A stretch of DNA of 64,000 nt from Akkermansiaceae bacterium (lineage in GTDB: Bacteria; Verrucomicrobiota; Verrucomicrobiia; Verrucomicrobiales; Akkermansiaceae): contig JAQWZU010000057.1 of NCBI GenBank assembly GCA_029253285.1, positions 1-64,000 of the forward strand, written 5' to 3'. Numbering within the stretch: position 1 is the first letter of the stretch; the number at the start of each line of letters is the position of its first letter. The position numbers and the translations under genes were made by a program. A model generated the notes under the pieces. That model made no database searches, had not been told where the DNA came from, and saw nothing but the letters and a program-made list of their open reading frames with translations. Below, in pieces: positions 1 to 7,975 of this stretch.

Positions 1-3000
1 TACATGTGGCTGAGAGACTTCATGTCGGGCTTCGGCAGGAAGAGGTTTACCGATTGGGATTGATCGATCCACTTTTGGCGTCTCGCGGCGGCGTCGATGA
101 TCGCTTGGTAGCCGACTTCGAAGACGGTTTTATGCTTGGCCTTGAGGTGCTCGGGGATTCCTTCAATGTCGGCGAGTTCGCCGTTGAAGTATTTGAGCTG
201 GTCGATCATTTCGGAACTCCAGAGGCCTTCCTTCTTGAGGTCGTTGACGAGGACCGGATTGAGGACGGTGAAGTCGCCACCGAGATTACTCTTTACAAAC
301 AAGTTGGTGTAGTTGGGCTCGATACAGGGAGTGGTGCCCATAATGTTTGAAATGGTGGCGGTCGGCGCGATGGCGAGGACGTTGGAGTTGCGCATGCCGT
401 TCTGGGCGATGCTCTCGCGGACGGGACGCCAGTCCATTTTGCCGCCACGGGGAACTTCAACCTTCACTCCCCTTTCGTCTTCGAGGAGATCGACGGTGTC
501 CTGTGGCAGGATGCCGCGATCCCACTTGGAGCCTTTGTAGGAATTGTAAGTTCCGCGCTCTCCGGCGAGTTCGCTGCTGGCGCTGTAGGCGTAGTAGCTA
601 ATCGCTTCCATAAACTCGTCGTTGAAATCAACGGCGGCTTCGGAAGCGAATTGGAGGTTCTTCTTGAAGAGCGCATTCTGGAGACCCATGACGCCTAGCC
701 CGATGGGACGGTGACGGCTGTTGGCGGTCTTGGCGGCTTCGGTGGGGTAAAAGTTGATGTCGATGACATTGTCGAGAGCGCGGATGGCCACGGTGACGGT
801 CTCGCGGAGCATATCGTGATCGAGCATGCCATCCTTGGTGATGTGGGTGTCAAGAACGACGGAGCCCAGGTTACACACAGCGGTCTCTTCATCGGAAGTG
901 TTGAGAGTGATCTCGGTGCAGAGATTACTGGAGTGAATGACGCCGGCATGGTCCTGCGGGCTGCGGAGGTTGCAGGGATCCTTGAAAGTGATCCAGGGAT
1001 GACCGGTTTCAAAGATCATCTTGAGCATGCGCTTCCAGAGATCGATGGCCTCGACCTTACGGGACCAAATCTTGCCTTCTTCGGCCATCGCTTCGTATTC
1101 GGTGTAGCGTTGCTCGAAGGCCTTGCCATAGAGATCGTGGAGATCGGGGCATTCATTAGAGCGAAGAAGAGTCCACTGCTGGCGGGCTTCCATACGCTTC
1201 ATGAAGAGGTCGGGAATCCAGTTCGCGGTATTCATGTCGTGCGTGCGGCGACGTTCGTCACCGGTATTCACGCGAAGTTCGAGAAAGTCCTCGATGTCAT
1301 TGTGCCAGGACTCGAGGTAAGCGCACCCGGAGCCGCGACGCTTGCCACCTTGGTTGACGGCGATGAGCTGGTCGTTGTGGAGCTTCAGGAAAGGAATGAC
1401 GCCCTGGGATTCCCCATTGGTGCCCTGAATGTATCCTCCGGTGCCGCGAACAGCGGTCCAGGATCCACCAAGTCCCCCGGCCCACTTGCTGAGGAAGGCA
1501 TTCTCGGCAATGCCGCGATGCATGATAGATTCGATGGAGTCATCGACCTTGTAGAGGTAGCAGCTCGAGAGCTGGGAATGGAGGGTTCCGGAATTGAAGA
1601 GCGTCGGAGTGGAGGAACAGAAGCGGCGGCCTTTGTAGAGGTTGTAAAGGCGGATGACCCAGTCTTCGGCGTTGGTTTTCTCAGCCTTGAAAAGTCCCAT
1701 CGCGACGCGCATCCAGAAGAACTGGGGCGTTTCCATGCGGCGGGGCTTGTCGCCGGTCTTGTCGACGTTGAGGTAGCGATCGTAGAGGGTCTGGATACCG
1801 AGGAAATCGAAGTCGAGGTCGGCGGACGGATCGAGAGCATCGGCGAGACGGTCGAGGTCGTATTTCTCGAGAATTTCAGGCGAGATGCGTTTGATCTCGA
1901 TGCCGTGCTTGAGGTAAGACTTGAAGTTTTCCCTGTGAGCCTGCTTGAGAGACTCGACACCGTCTTTCTGAATATTCCAAGGCAGGACCTCCTCGTAGAT
2001 GTAAGAGAGAAGGATGCGGCCGGCGAACTTGGACATGTCGGCATCCTTTTCGAGGAGAGTCTTGGAATTAAGAATAATGGTCTTCTTGAGGTCGCCGGCG
2101 GAGATCTCGGTGCCGATTGAACGTCGGAGTTCCTTTTCGATATCCTCTTCGGAGACGGAGAGCTTGAGTCCGATCATGGCGAACTGGATGCGCTTCTTGA
2201 GCTCGGTGCCATCCCAGAAATCGGATCTCCCATCTTCAGTGGTGACGGTAACGAAAGACTCCTGAGCAGGGTCTTCAGGTTGCGCGGCATTTTCCTCGCG
2301 ATGGCGTGCACGCTCTTCACGGTAGCGGAAGTAGTGACGTGCGACATCAAAATGCTCCTGACGCATGAGTTCGTTTTCAACGAGATCCTGAATGTCCTCG
2401 ATGTGAACGAAAGCCTGGTCGCCAGTGCGCACCTTGGTGGTGACCGCTTGGGCGATCTTGGCAGCGGGTGTGGGGTCGAGCTTGAGTGTGAGGAAAGCGC
2501 GGGAAACGGCTTGCTCGATCTTGGTCTCGGACCAGGGGACGACGTTGCCATTACGACGGATGAGGCGCACGGGCATTTCCTGCGGTTCTTCGTCAATGGA
2601 AATTTCGCCGGTGCGTTCGAGCGAGCGCTTGAAGACGAGAGACTTCGCGACGTCGTGTGCGTCGTTCTCGATAAGAGCTTTTTCGATGAGGAGATAAAGG
2701 TCGTTTTGGCTGAGCTTCAAGTTGCCGCCGCGCTGGACCTGACGCATGAGAGAAGAGGAAACACGATGTGCGACGGAAGAAACGAAGGAGCGGTTCTTCT
2801 CGGAGAAGATGGTGTCTTCGGGCTCGTTACGGGAGATGAGGAGGTCGGTAAGAGATTCGCCAATGGCATCGGCGACATCGGCAAGCGAAAAGCTTTCTTC
2901 CTGACCGCCCCGAGTGACGACGATTTCAGGAACGGGAGAGCGGAGCGAGGTGTCGAGGGTTTCACGCCAGGCGAAGGCGGATGATTTATCGGCAAAGCGG

Positions 3001-3056
3001 GTGGCGACGGTTTCTTTGAGGGCGAGATCTTCTTCGAGTGTGATTGAACGGTACAT
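1..3056 (-). CDS. nrdA: Class I ribonucleoside-diphosphate reductase, alpha subunit (3' end outside window)
   Basis: Catalytic subunit that reduces ribonucleoside diphosphates to deoxyribonucleotides in the cytoplasm. The minus frame is open from the ATG at 3054-3056 to the window edge (1018 codons, no stop). Residues about 43-145 look like a degenerate ATP-cone and about 161-260 like a full ATP-cone (allosteric activity site). The catalytic barrel shows LSSC (Cys499), the NLCTE motif (Asn711, Cys713, Glu715) and the partner Cys728, matching the radical and redox cysteines of E. coli NrdA. The ATPTATISNIMGTTP stretch is also typical. The C-terminal Tyr-Tyr radical relay and tail cysteines lie beyond position 1. 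It follows nrdB on the same strand after 459 bp, the reverse of the usual nrdA-nrdB order. Family assignment is secure. Confidence 0.97.
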   Translation of the reverse strand, partial: MYRSITLEEDLALKETVATRFADKSSAFAWRETLDTSLRSPVPEIVVTRGGQEESFSLADVADAIGESLTDLLISRNEPEDTIFSEKNRSFVSSVAHRVSSSLMRQVQRGGNLKLSQNDLYLLIEKALIENDAHDVAKSLVFKRSLERTGEISIDEEPQEMPVRLIRRNGNVVPWSETKIEQAVSRAFLTLKLDPTPAAKIAQAVTTKVRTGDQAFVHIEDIQDLVENELMRQEHFDVARHYFRYREERARHREENAAQPEDPAQESFVTVTTEDGRSDFWDGTELKKRIQFAMIGLKLSVSEEDIEKELRRSIGTEISAGDLKKTIILNSKTLLEKDADMSKFAGRILLSYIYEEVLPWNIQKDGVESLKQAHRENFKSYLKHGIEIKRISPEILEKYDLDRLADALDPSADLDFDFLGIQTLYDRYLNVDKTGDKPRRMETPQFFWMRVAMGLFKAEKTNAEDWVIRLYNLYKGRRFCSSTPTLFNSGTLHSQLSSCYLYKVDDSIESIMHRGIAENAFLSKWAGGLGGSWTAVRGTGGYIQGTNGESQGVIPFLKLHNDQLIAVNQGGKRRGSGCAYLESWHNDIEDFLELRVNTGDERRRTHDMNTANWIPDLFMKRMEARQQWTLLRSNECPDLHDLYGKAFEQRYTEYEAMAEEGKIWSRKVEAIDLWKRMLKMIFETGHPWITFKDPCNLRSPQDHAGVIHSSNLCTEITLNTSDEETAVCNLGSVVLDTHITKDGMLDHDMLRETVTVAIRALDNVIDINFYPTEAAKTANSRHRPIGLGVMGLQNALFKKNLQFASEAAVDFNDEFMEAISYYAYSASSELAGERGTYNSYKGSKWDRGILPQDTVDLLEDERGVKVEVPRGGKMDWRPVRESIAQNGMRNSNVLAIAPTATISNIMGTTPCIEPNYTNLFVKSNLGGDFTVLNPVLVNDLKKEGLWSSEMIDQLKYFNGELADIEGIPEHLKAKHKTVFEVGYQAIIDAAARRQKWIDQSQSVNLFLPKPDMKSLSHM

Positions 3057-3233
3057 TGGAATGGGGCTGATGAGTTGTTATTTGGATGTTGGAGGTCAGC
3101 AGTGATGAAGTTTGAATATTAATGGTGCTGACTTCCGGGTTAATGTTTTTTGCGAGTTTTAGGATTCGCTTCAAGACTGTGGGTCAAGGATTGAAGCTTG
3201 GGTGACATAATTTTGGTTTCGGCAATCATGTGA

Positions 3234-3476
3234 TCACCTTTTTTCTAGAAGAGGCTGGTTGAGCCCTTTGAGAGTGGACTGAAGAATGCAAAGTTAAGTC
3301 CGGAGCTCAACGCTGGATCCTTCGACTATATTGGAGGGGATTGAGACGGAACCACGTTTCATTTAGCTTCGGAGGGCATAATTATTTGAGCTTTTAAGGC
3401 TGACACAGAAATCGACAACAAGCCGGGAGCTTCGTTTCCAAACATCAAAATCTTCGAATGACTGAATCTTACTTAT
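3234..3476 (-). pseudogene. Decayed four-helix-bundle protein gene (23S rRNA IVS / S23 family)
   Basis: The 459-bp nrdB-nrdA gap holds no intact gene. On the minus strand one frame reads IQSFEDFDVWKRSSR, then MKRGSVSIPSNIVEG, then ELRT and LCI, which are the conserved blocks of the four-helix-bundle family (usually about 120 residues). It is dead: the expected start ATG reads ATA (3474-3476), two TAA stops sit where family members usually have Gln (ALR-S-Q-M and ELRTQL), and the segment between IVEG and ELRT is shortened. All these point changes fit C-to-T or G-to-A transitions. The motif match is direct reading; the family name is from knowledge of its consensus. Confidence 0.7.
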
Positions 3477-3515
3477 TCCGAAAGCTGATGACTCCCTACT
3501 TCCAACTACTGATTT

Positions 3516-4613
3516 TTAAAGATCGTCGTCGGAATAGGCGGCGTCTTCTAGCGCGGAGGCTTTTTGGTATTCGGTGACTTTACCTTCGAAGAAATTCTGC
3601 TCCTTTTTGAGGTCAATTGCTTCGGAAAGCCATGGGAAAGGGTTCTCGGTGTTGCCGCCGGCGAGTGGCTCAAGGTGGCAATTGACGAGACGACGATCGG
3701 AGATATAATCGATGTATTGCTCGAACTCGACAATGGAGAGTCCGACCGAATCAACAGGGAGACAGTCGCGAATGAATTCTTTCTCGAGGCGAACTCCTTC
3801 GGCCATGGTCTGGCGAAGATCTTCCTTGAATTCGGGAGTCATGATGTCGGGATTTTCGACAACGAGAGAATTCAAAAGCTGACGGAAGACATCGATGTGA
3901 TTGGACTCGTCACGGAGGGTGTAGCGGAACATTTGACCGATGCCGGGGAACTTGTTCTGACGAGAGAGGGAGAGGATCATTCCGAAGAGGCCGTAGAACT
4001 GGGTTCCTTCCATCACCTGACCGAACATGAAAATATTCTTGGCCAGAGCCTGCTTGTTTTCGAGGAGGGTAAGATCAACGTCCCGACGGAGCGAGCGGGA
4101 GTTGGAAACGACGAAGTTATTCTTGGCCTTAATGGTGGGAATATCTTCGAACATGGCCTCGCATTCGTGTGGATTGATACCGAGAGAAGAAATCATGTAG
4201 ACGAGAGAATCGGCGTGAATGTTTTCCTCGTGAGCGTGACGACCGAGAACGAGCTTGAGTTCGGGAGCGGTTACAAGCTCTCGTACGACGTGAAGAATGT
4301 TGTCACCCACGATGCCTTCGGCCGCGGAAAAATAGCCGATACCCATCTTAATGATCCAGCGCTCGACGTCAGAAATCTCTCCGCCACGCCACTGCTCAAC
4401 GTCCTTCTGCATTTGGACATCTTCGGGCTCCCAATGATTACCCTTCATTGTCTTGTAAAGATCGTAGGCCCACTGGTATTTCAGAGGCAAAATGTTGAAA
4501 AACATGGTTTCGCGCCCGTTGATAACGGATTTGGCGGCGATGGCGGCGTCGGCTTTCTCCTTATCGAGGACAAAAGTGCGGTCTCCCAGGGTGATTGTTG
4601 TGGTATCGGACAT
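3516..4613 (-). CDS. nrdB: Class I ribonucleotide reductase beta subunit, class Ic-like (Leu at the radical site)
   Basis: Ferritin-like radical-generating subunit, 365 aa. The dimetal ligands are all present: Glu99 (Asp in E. coli), Glu130, His133, Glu202, Glu236 and His239. Four residues after His133, where E. coli has radical Tyr122, this protein has Leu137. Chlamydia trachomatis, the class Ic type with a Mn/Fe cofactor, has Phe there and also Glu as first ligand; a Leu variant belongs to the same R2c group by family knowledge. The tail keeps a Tyr (VTEY) and an acidic end SDDDL for binding NrdA. It starts at ATG 4611-4613 and is the first gene before nrdA. NrdR-like boxes lie 125-172 bp upstream. 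The Mn/Fe assignment is inferred, not shown. Confidence 0.96.
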   Translation of the reverse strand: MSDTTTITLGDRTFVLDKEKADAAIAAKSVINGRETMFFNILPLKYQWAYDLYKTMKGNHWEPEDVQMQKDVEQWRGGEISDVERWIIKMGIGYFSAAEGIVGDNILHVVRELVTAPELKLVLGRHAHEENIHADSLVYMISSLGINPHECEAMFEDIPTIKAKNNFVVSNSRSLRRDVDLTLLENKQALAKNIFMFGQVMEGTQFYGLFGMILSLSRQNKFPGIGQMFRYTLRDESNHIDVFRQLLNSLVVENPDIMTPEFKEDLRQTMAEGVRLEKEFIRDCLPVDSVGLSIVEFEQYIDYISDRRLVNCHLEPLAGGNTENPFPWLSEAIDLKKEQNFFEGKVTEYQKASALEDAAYSDDDL

Positions 4614-4737
4614 GTGGTAGTTTCGGCGTTGCAGGCTATGTATTTAAGAATCGTTAACGGTTCAGTTATCTTTACGGACCACTGACCGGCGGCGAGGAGT
4701 AGACTATTCCCAAGAAGTCGTTTTCGACAAGAGGTAA

Positions 4738-4785
4738 GTTGCTCATGTGGTATTACCAAATTATTCACAATACAACATGTTGTAT
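4738..4785 (-). promoter_or_regulatory. Tandem NrdR-box-like operator upstream of nrdB
   Basis: Positions 4770-4785 are a perfect 16-bp palindrome, atacaacatgttgtat, matching the core of the NrdR box consensus (acaCwAtATaTwGtgt). A second, weaker box at 4738-4753 keeps mainly one half (TgTgGtat). The two centres are 32 bp apart, the three-helical-turn spacing typical of paired NrdR boxes. The position upstream of nrdB fits ATP/dATP-sensing repression of the ribonucleotide reductase genes. No nrdR gene is in the window. Confidence 0.65.
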
Positions 4786-5053
4786 GTTGGCCGGTTTCTC
4801 AGCACTTCGCGAAAAAAGCCAAAATTTGACGTTTTCTTCGATAAAAACAGGGGGAAATGGGGTCTGGATTGAAACTCTCACAAGCAGTCCCAAACCTCCT
4901 GTAGGGCCTCAAAAAAAATTGAAAGAAATTCTCGATTACTTCGGAAACCTAAATATTCAAAAAAAAGGGGAGCTGAAGGATTACTTGCATAAAAAAAATG
5001 GACGCTTTGCCGAGATATTGGGGGAATTGGGAATAAAAAAAACACCTCATTAA
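4784..5053 (+). CDS. Possible small Lys-rich protein, unknown
   Basis: An 89-codon open frame from the ATG at 4784. The second half, with KKLKEILDYFG and FAEILGELGIKK, looks like amphipathic helices and is rich in Lys and Glu, so it could be real. The first half is featureless and overlaps the end of the NrdR-like box at 4770-4785. The local DNA is A-rich, unlike the surrounding genes. No family recognised; it may be chance or a fossil. Confidence 0.25.
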   Translation: MLAGFSALREKSQNLTFSSIKTGGNGVWIETLTSSPKPPVGPQKKLKEILDYFGNLNIQKKGELKDYLHKKNGRFAEILGELGIKKTPH

Positions 5054-5194
5054 AGGGGCTTTTCTCGATAATGATATCTTTGATCCAAGTAAAATGACTC
5101 AGCCAATAATCAGATCACGCTATCACAATGTGTCTGCTGGAAATTGAACCTTATGAACCCCTGATTCCCTCGCTATTCTTCCTTGCTCCCAGGC

Positions 5195-5396
5195 GTATCC
5201 GACACCCTCGGATACTAACGGTTTAACGATGGGACGGCTGATGCAGTGGCCACTGCAATCGCCGACTCTTCCACAAACGTAAACACGGGCACGCCAATCA
5301 ACGGGCCGCTCTATCGCACATGCACTCCGGGCAACTTCTCAAACGACGACAATACTCAAAGTCTGGAGTTCAATGGGGCCAATCAAATCGTCGAAA
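5195..5396 (+). pseudogene. LamG/concanavalin-like domain fragment, interrupted
   Basis: The plus frame reads SDTLGY, a TAA stop (5216-5218), then RFNDGTADA, IADSSTNVNTGTP and SLEFNGANQIVEI. This is the start of a LamG-type domain as found in verrucomicrobial secreted proteins (pattern GYW-RF-DG...A.DSS.N.NTGT). The stop falls exactly where the conserved Trp of GYW is expected. The rest of the domain and any signal peptide are missing, and the homology ends at about 5396 where the broken tag gene begins on the other strand. It is a truncated remnant. Confidence 0.55.
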
Positions 5397-5546
5397 TCCT
5401 TCGAGGAAGATCTTTTCGAAGAGGCGCACGTCATCAGTGACATGATGGCCCCATTCCTAATCATGATCGTGCAGATACTCTTCGTCCGTGCTTGGCCACC
5501 AGCAACGGACTTCACCATCCTCTCCTTTGATCAATCCTTCCTTCAT
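5394..5546 (-). pseudogene. tag: Truncated DNA-3-methyladenine glycosylase I
   Basis: Starting at ATG 5544-5546, which overlaps the comM stop as ATGA, the minus frame reads MKEGLIKGEDGEVRCWWPS, then YLHDHD, a TAG stop (5457-5459), then EWG, VTDDVRLFEKIFLEGF. This is the N-terminal third of Tag (consensus YHDtEWG.P..DD..LFE...LEGfQAGLSW). Homology stops at LEGF where the LamG fossil abuts, so about 130 residues are lost. Tag removes 3-methyladenine from alkylated DNA; this copy cannot. The tight coupling suggests a former comM-tag operon. Confidence 0.7.
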
Positions 5547-7090
5547 GAGAAACTCAGTTTGCGGTCAAGGCTGCGATATTGAATCGCTTCCAAAACGTGC
5601 TCCACACTCAACTCCCCTGCTCCGCCGAGATCGGCAATGGTCCGCGCGACTTTCAAAATTCGATCGTGTGCACGAGCCGAAAAATTGAGTTGCTCCATCG
5701 CTTGCTCTAACAACACGGAACATTCCGAACTGACCTTGCATTCCTGCCGCATCACCTTGGGTCCCATGTCGCTGTTGACGCGCACACCAGGCATGTCGGC
5801 AAAGCGTTTCTCCTGCAAGCGACGACAATTCATGACACGATCCCGTACCGTGGCCGACGATTCGCTAACTTCATCGGAAGAGAGTTGCTTGTAGTCGATG
5901 AGCGGAACCTCGACATGAAGATCGATACGATCTAACAGCGGACCGGAAATTTTCTGACGATAGTTTTCCACCTGGCGTGGACTGCAACGGCATTGCCTGA
6001 CCGGGTCACCATGAAAACCGCAGGGACATGGATTGAGAGCTGCAACTAATAGGAATTTTGTTTGGAATCGAAGAGTCCCGGCTGCGCGGGAAATGGTCAC
6101 CTCGCCATCCTCGAGCGGCTGGCGAAGAACTTCGAGAGTGGAACGGCGATACTCAGGAAGTTCATCAAGGAAAAGAACACCATTGTGCGCGAGCGAAATT
6201 TCACCGGGGCCTGGATTAGCGCCTCCTCCGAGGAGACCCACATCACTGATCGTGTGGTGAGGGGATCGGAAAGGACGTTCGGTGACAAGACCTTCGCGGG
6301 CATTGAGAAGCCCGGATACTGAATGAATTCGTGTCGTTTCGATCGCCTCCTCCTCCGTCATCTCAGGCATAATCGTGCCCATGCGTTTGGCGAGCATCGA
6401 CTTGCCGGTTCCTGGCGGGCCAACCATCAACAAATTATGTCCGCCGGCGGCGGCGACTTCGAGCGCGCGCTTCACATGGTGCTGTCCTTTCACTTCATCG
6501 AGATCGGCCGAGTGATCTCTTCGCGGAGTGGAAATTCTTGGCGGGCGAGGCTCGGGAGAAAGCGTCTTCTCTCCGGTGACAAAAGCCCAGGCTTCGTGCA
6601 AGGAAGTCAACCCGTAGACTTCCAATCCGCTCACCATGGCGGCTTCTCGGGCATTTGCTTTCGGCAGCAGCAAACGACGTCGTCCCGCCGCTTTCGCTCC
6701 AAGAGCGATCGAGAGCGCGCCTTTGACCGGTCGCAGCGTGCCATCGAGTGCTAGCTCTCCAACGATGACAAGATCCTTCGCTTGCGGGAGGTCCTCCTGC
6801 TGTTCGCACGCCGTCATGGCCAGAGCGATCGGCAGATCAAAGGCCGGACCTTCCTTCTTCAAATCGGCCGGAGCGAGGTTGATGGTATGCACGCCGTATG
6901 TGTATGGCAGAGCCGAGGCGCTGAGCGCCGTCGTTACCCGCTCCCCACTTTCGCGAACCGCCGCATCGGGCAATCCCACGATGACGATACGACCGGCATT
7001 TTGACCGTCGGCCTCGCGGGCACTCACCTCGACCTCCACTTCGACAGACTCCACTCCTCGCAGAGCTGCGCTATAGACCTTTGAAATCAT
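5543..7090 (-). CDS. comM: YifB/ComM family Mg-chelatase-like AAA+ ATPase
   Basis: 515 aa from ATG 7088-7090, chosen because the sequence then starts MISKVYSAALRGVESVEVEV as in the family. An upstream in-frame extension of 23 residues looks non-coding. The N-terminal ChlI-like domain (about 1-165) is followed by an AAA+ domain with Walker A GPPGTGKS (224-231), a GVLFLDELPEYRR Walker B region, the CPCGFHGDP Cys-rich segment and LLDRIDLHVEVP, then the Mg_chelatase C-terminal domain. ComM acts as a hexameric branch-migration helicase on recombination intermediates in transformation (family knowledge). The stop overlaps the start of the broken tag. Confidence 0.95.
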   Translation of the reverse strand: MISKVYSAALRGVESVEVEVEVSAREADGQNAGRIVIVGLPDAAVRESGERVTTALSASALPYTYGVHTINLAPADLKKEGPAFDLPIALAMTACEQQEDLPQAKDLVIVGELALDGTLRPVKGALSIALGAKAAGRRRLLLPKANAREAAMVSGLEVYGLTSLHEAWAFVTGEKTLSPEPRPPRISTPRRDHSADLDEVKGQHHVKRALEVAAAGGHNLLMVGPPGTGKSMLAKRMGTIMPEMTEEEAIETTRIHSVSGLLNAREGLVTERPFRSPHHTISDVGLLGGGANPGPGEISLAHNGVLFLDELPEYRRSTLEVLRQPLEDGEVTISRAAGTLRFQTKFLLVAALNPCPCGFHGDPVRQCRCSPRQVENYRQKISGPLLDRIDLHVEVPLIDYKQLSSDEVSESSATVRDRVMNCRRLQEKRFADMPGVRVNSDMGPKVMRQECKVSSECSVLLEQAMEQLNFSARAHDRILKVARTIADLGGAGELSVEHVLEAIQYRSLDRKLSFS

Positions 7091-7179
7091 AAAGAGAAGT
7101 ATACTGTTCAAGTAAACAGTAGTCACGCTTTTGTTTTGCGGGGTTTGAGTCTCCGGCATTTTTCCGCTAGGGTCACGCC

Positions 7180-7542
7180 GTGCTTCAAATCGTCTTCAAT
7201 GAAATCAGTGCTGCTGAGATTTCCCAACTGGGTACTCTCGAGCAACTGGAACTCCTCGATGAATTCAAGGTCACCGAAGACGATCTCGAGCATCTCGATG
7301 ATCAACGCTTCGGTAAAATCGAGCGTAACGGCAAGACCCTCTACCGTTTTCGCACTCTGGATTGGCGCTTTTATTTCGAAGTCGTCCACGAGCAAGTCAT
7401 CGTTCACCGCGTACTCCACAAAGGCACCTTTTCCGACTTCCTCTTCCGCTCAAAACTCCCCCTCGGTGAGGATGAGGCGCTGGCCGACTCCAAGCACTTC
7501 TGGAATCTCATCGACGAAGGCCGCCAGGCGCGGAGATCGTAA
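7180..7542 (+). CDS. Small RelE/ParE-like conserved protein
   Basis: 120 aa with a GTG start at 7180, preceded by an AGGG element about 8 bp upstream. The middle, GKTLYRFRTLDWRFYFEV followed by VIVHRVLHK, is compatible with the beta-sheet core of RelE/ParE toxins (a small basic protein with R-rich strands and an HRVLHK strand), but no antitoxin gene is adjacent. The N-terminal 45 residues are acidic and helical. It could instead be a housekeeping protein of RelE fold without toxin activity. Being a real gene is likely; function is uncertain. Confidence 0.6.
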   Translation: MLQIVFNEISAAEISQLGTLEQLELLDEFKVTEDDLEHLDDQRFGKIERNGKTLYRFRTLDWRFYFEVVHEQVIVHRVLHKGTFSDFLFRSKLPLGEDEALADSKHFWNLIDEGRQARRS

Positions 7543-7663
7543 TAGACACGGAAGAATGCCCCCAGACGCATCCGGTCGGACTCGGCCTGTAGCCTTGATT
7601 CGCCACCTCAATCGGTTCTTCACCAAAGTTCGGAGGCCTGAAGAGAAATTTGGAGGACATCTC

Positions 7664-7693
7664 AAAAAAGGCCACCCGAAGGCGGCCTTTTTT
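7664..7693 (-). terminator. Intrinsic terminator (bidirectional shape)
   Basis: A perfect 10-bp stem aaaaaaggcc (7664-7673) and ggcctttttt (7684-7693) with a 10-nt loop. It lies just past the 3' end of tRNA-Pro on the minus strand. Because the stem begins with A6 and ends with T6 it can also stop transcripts from the plus-strand gene ending at 7542. Confidence 0.85.
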
Positions 7694-7697
7694 AGAG

Positions 7698-7774
<77 letters not shown>

Positions 7775-7872
7775 CCGTTGATGAGGGCGGGAAACTGTGT
7801 CAGCCGAACAATAAAGGCAAGTCGAAATCTCATCGAATTACGCATCTTTTTCCTCTGAGCTATCGGTCTTGG

Positions 7873-7970
7873 AACCACGAAACTCACGAAATGGACGAAA
7901 TCCCCGAAAACCAAGAGAATCCCATTCGATGTGATTTCAAACTTTAGGAGATTTCGCGAGTTTCGGGGTT
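7873..7970. repeat. REP-like imperfect inverted repeat
   Basis: Left arm 7873-7892 (aaccacgaaactcacgaaat) and right arm 7951-7970 are inverted copies with 2 mismatches in 20, enclosing 58 bp. The arms are built on the CACGAAA/TTTCGTG theme seen as short dispersed intergenic repeats in many bacteria, including PVC members (general knowledge). It sits between tRNA-Pro and the glycosyltransferase gene. I see no transposase. Confidence 0.5.
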
Positions 7971-7975
7971 TGCCT

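Noticed and set aside
711-2120. Long plus-strand open frame (469 codons) opposite nrdA
   Set aside because: It lies wholly within the nrdA coding strand complement, has low-complexity composition without any motif, and arises from codon bias of the real gene.
3564-4685. Plus-strand open frame (373 codons) opposite nrdB
   Set aside because: nrdB on the other strand has all catalytic residues; the antisense frame has no recognisable domain.
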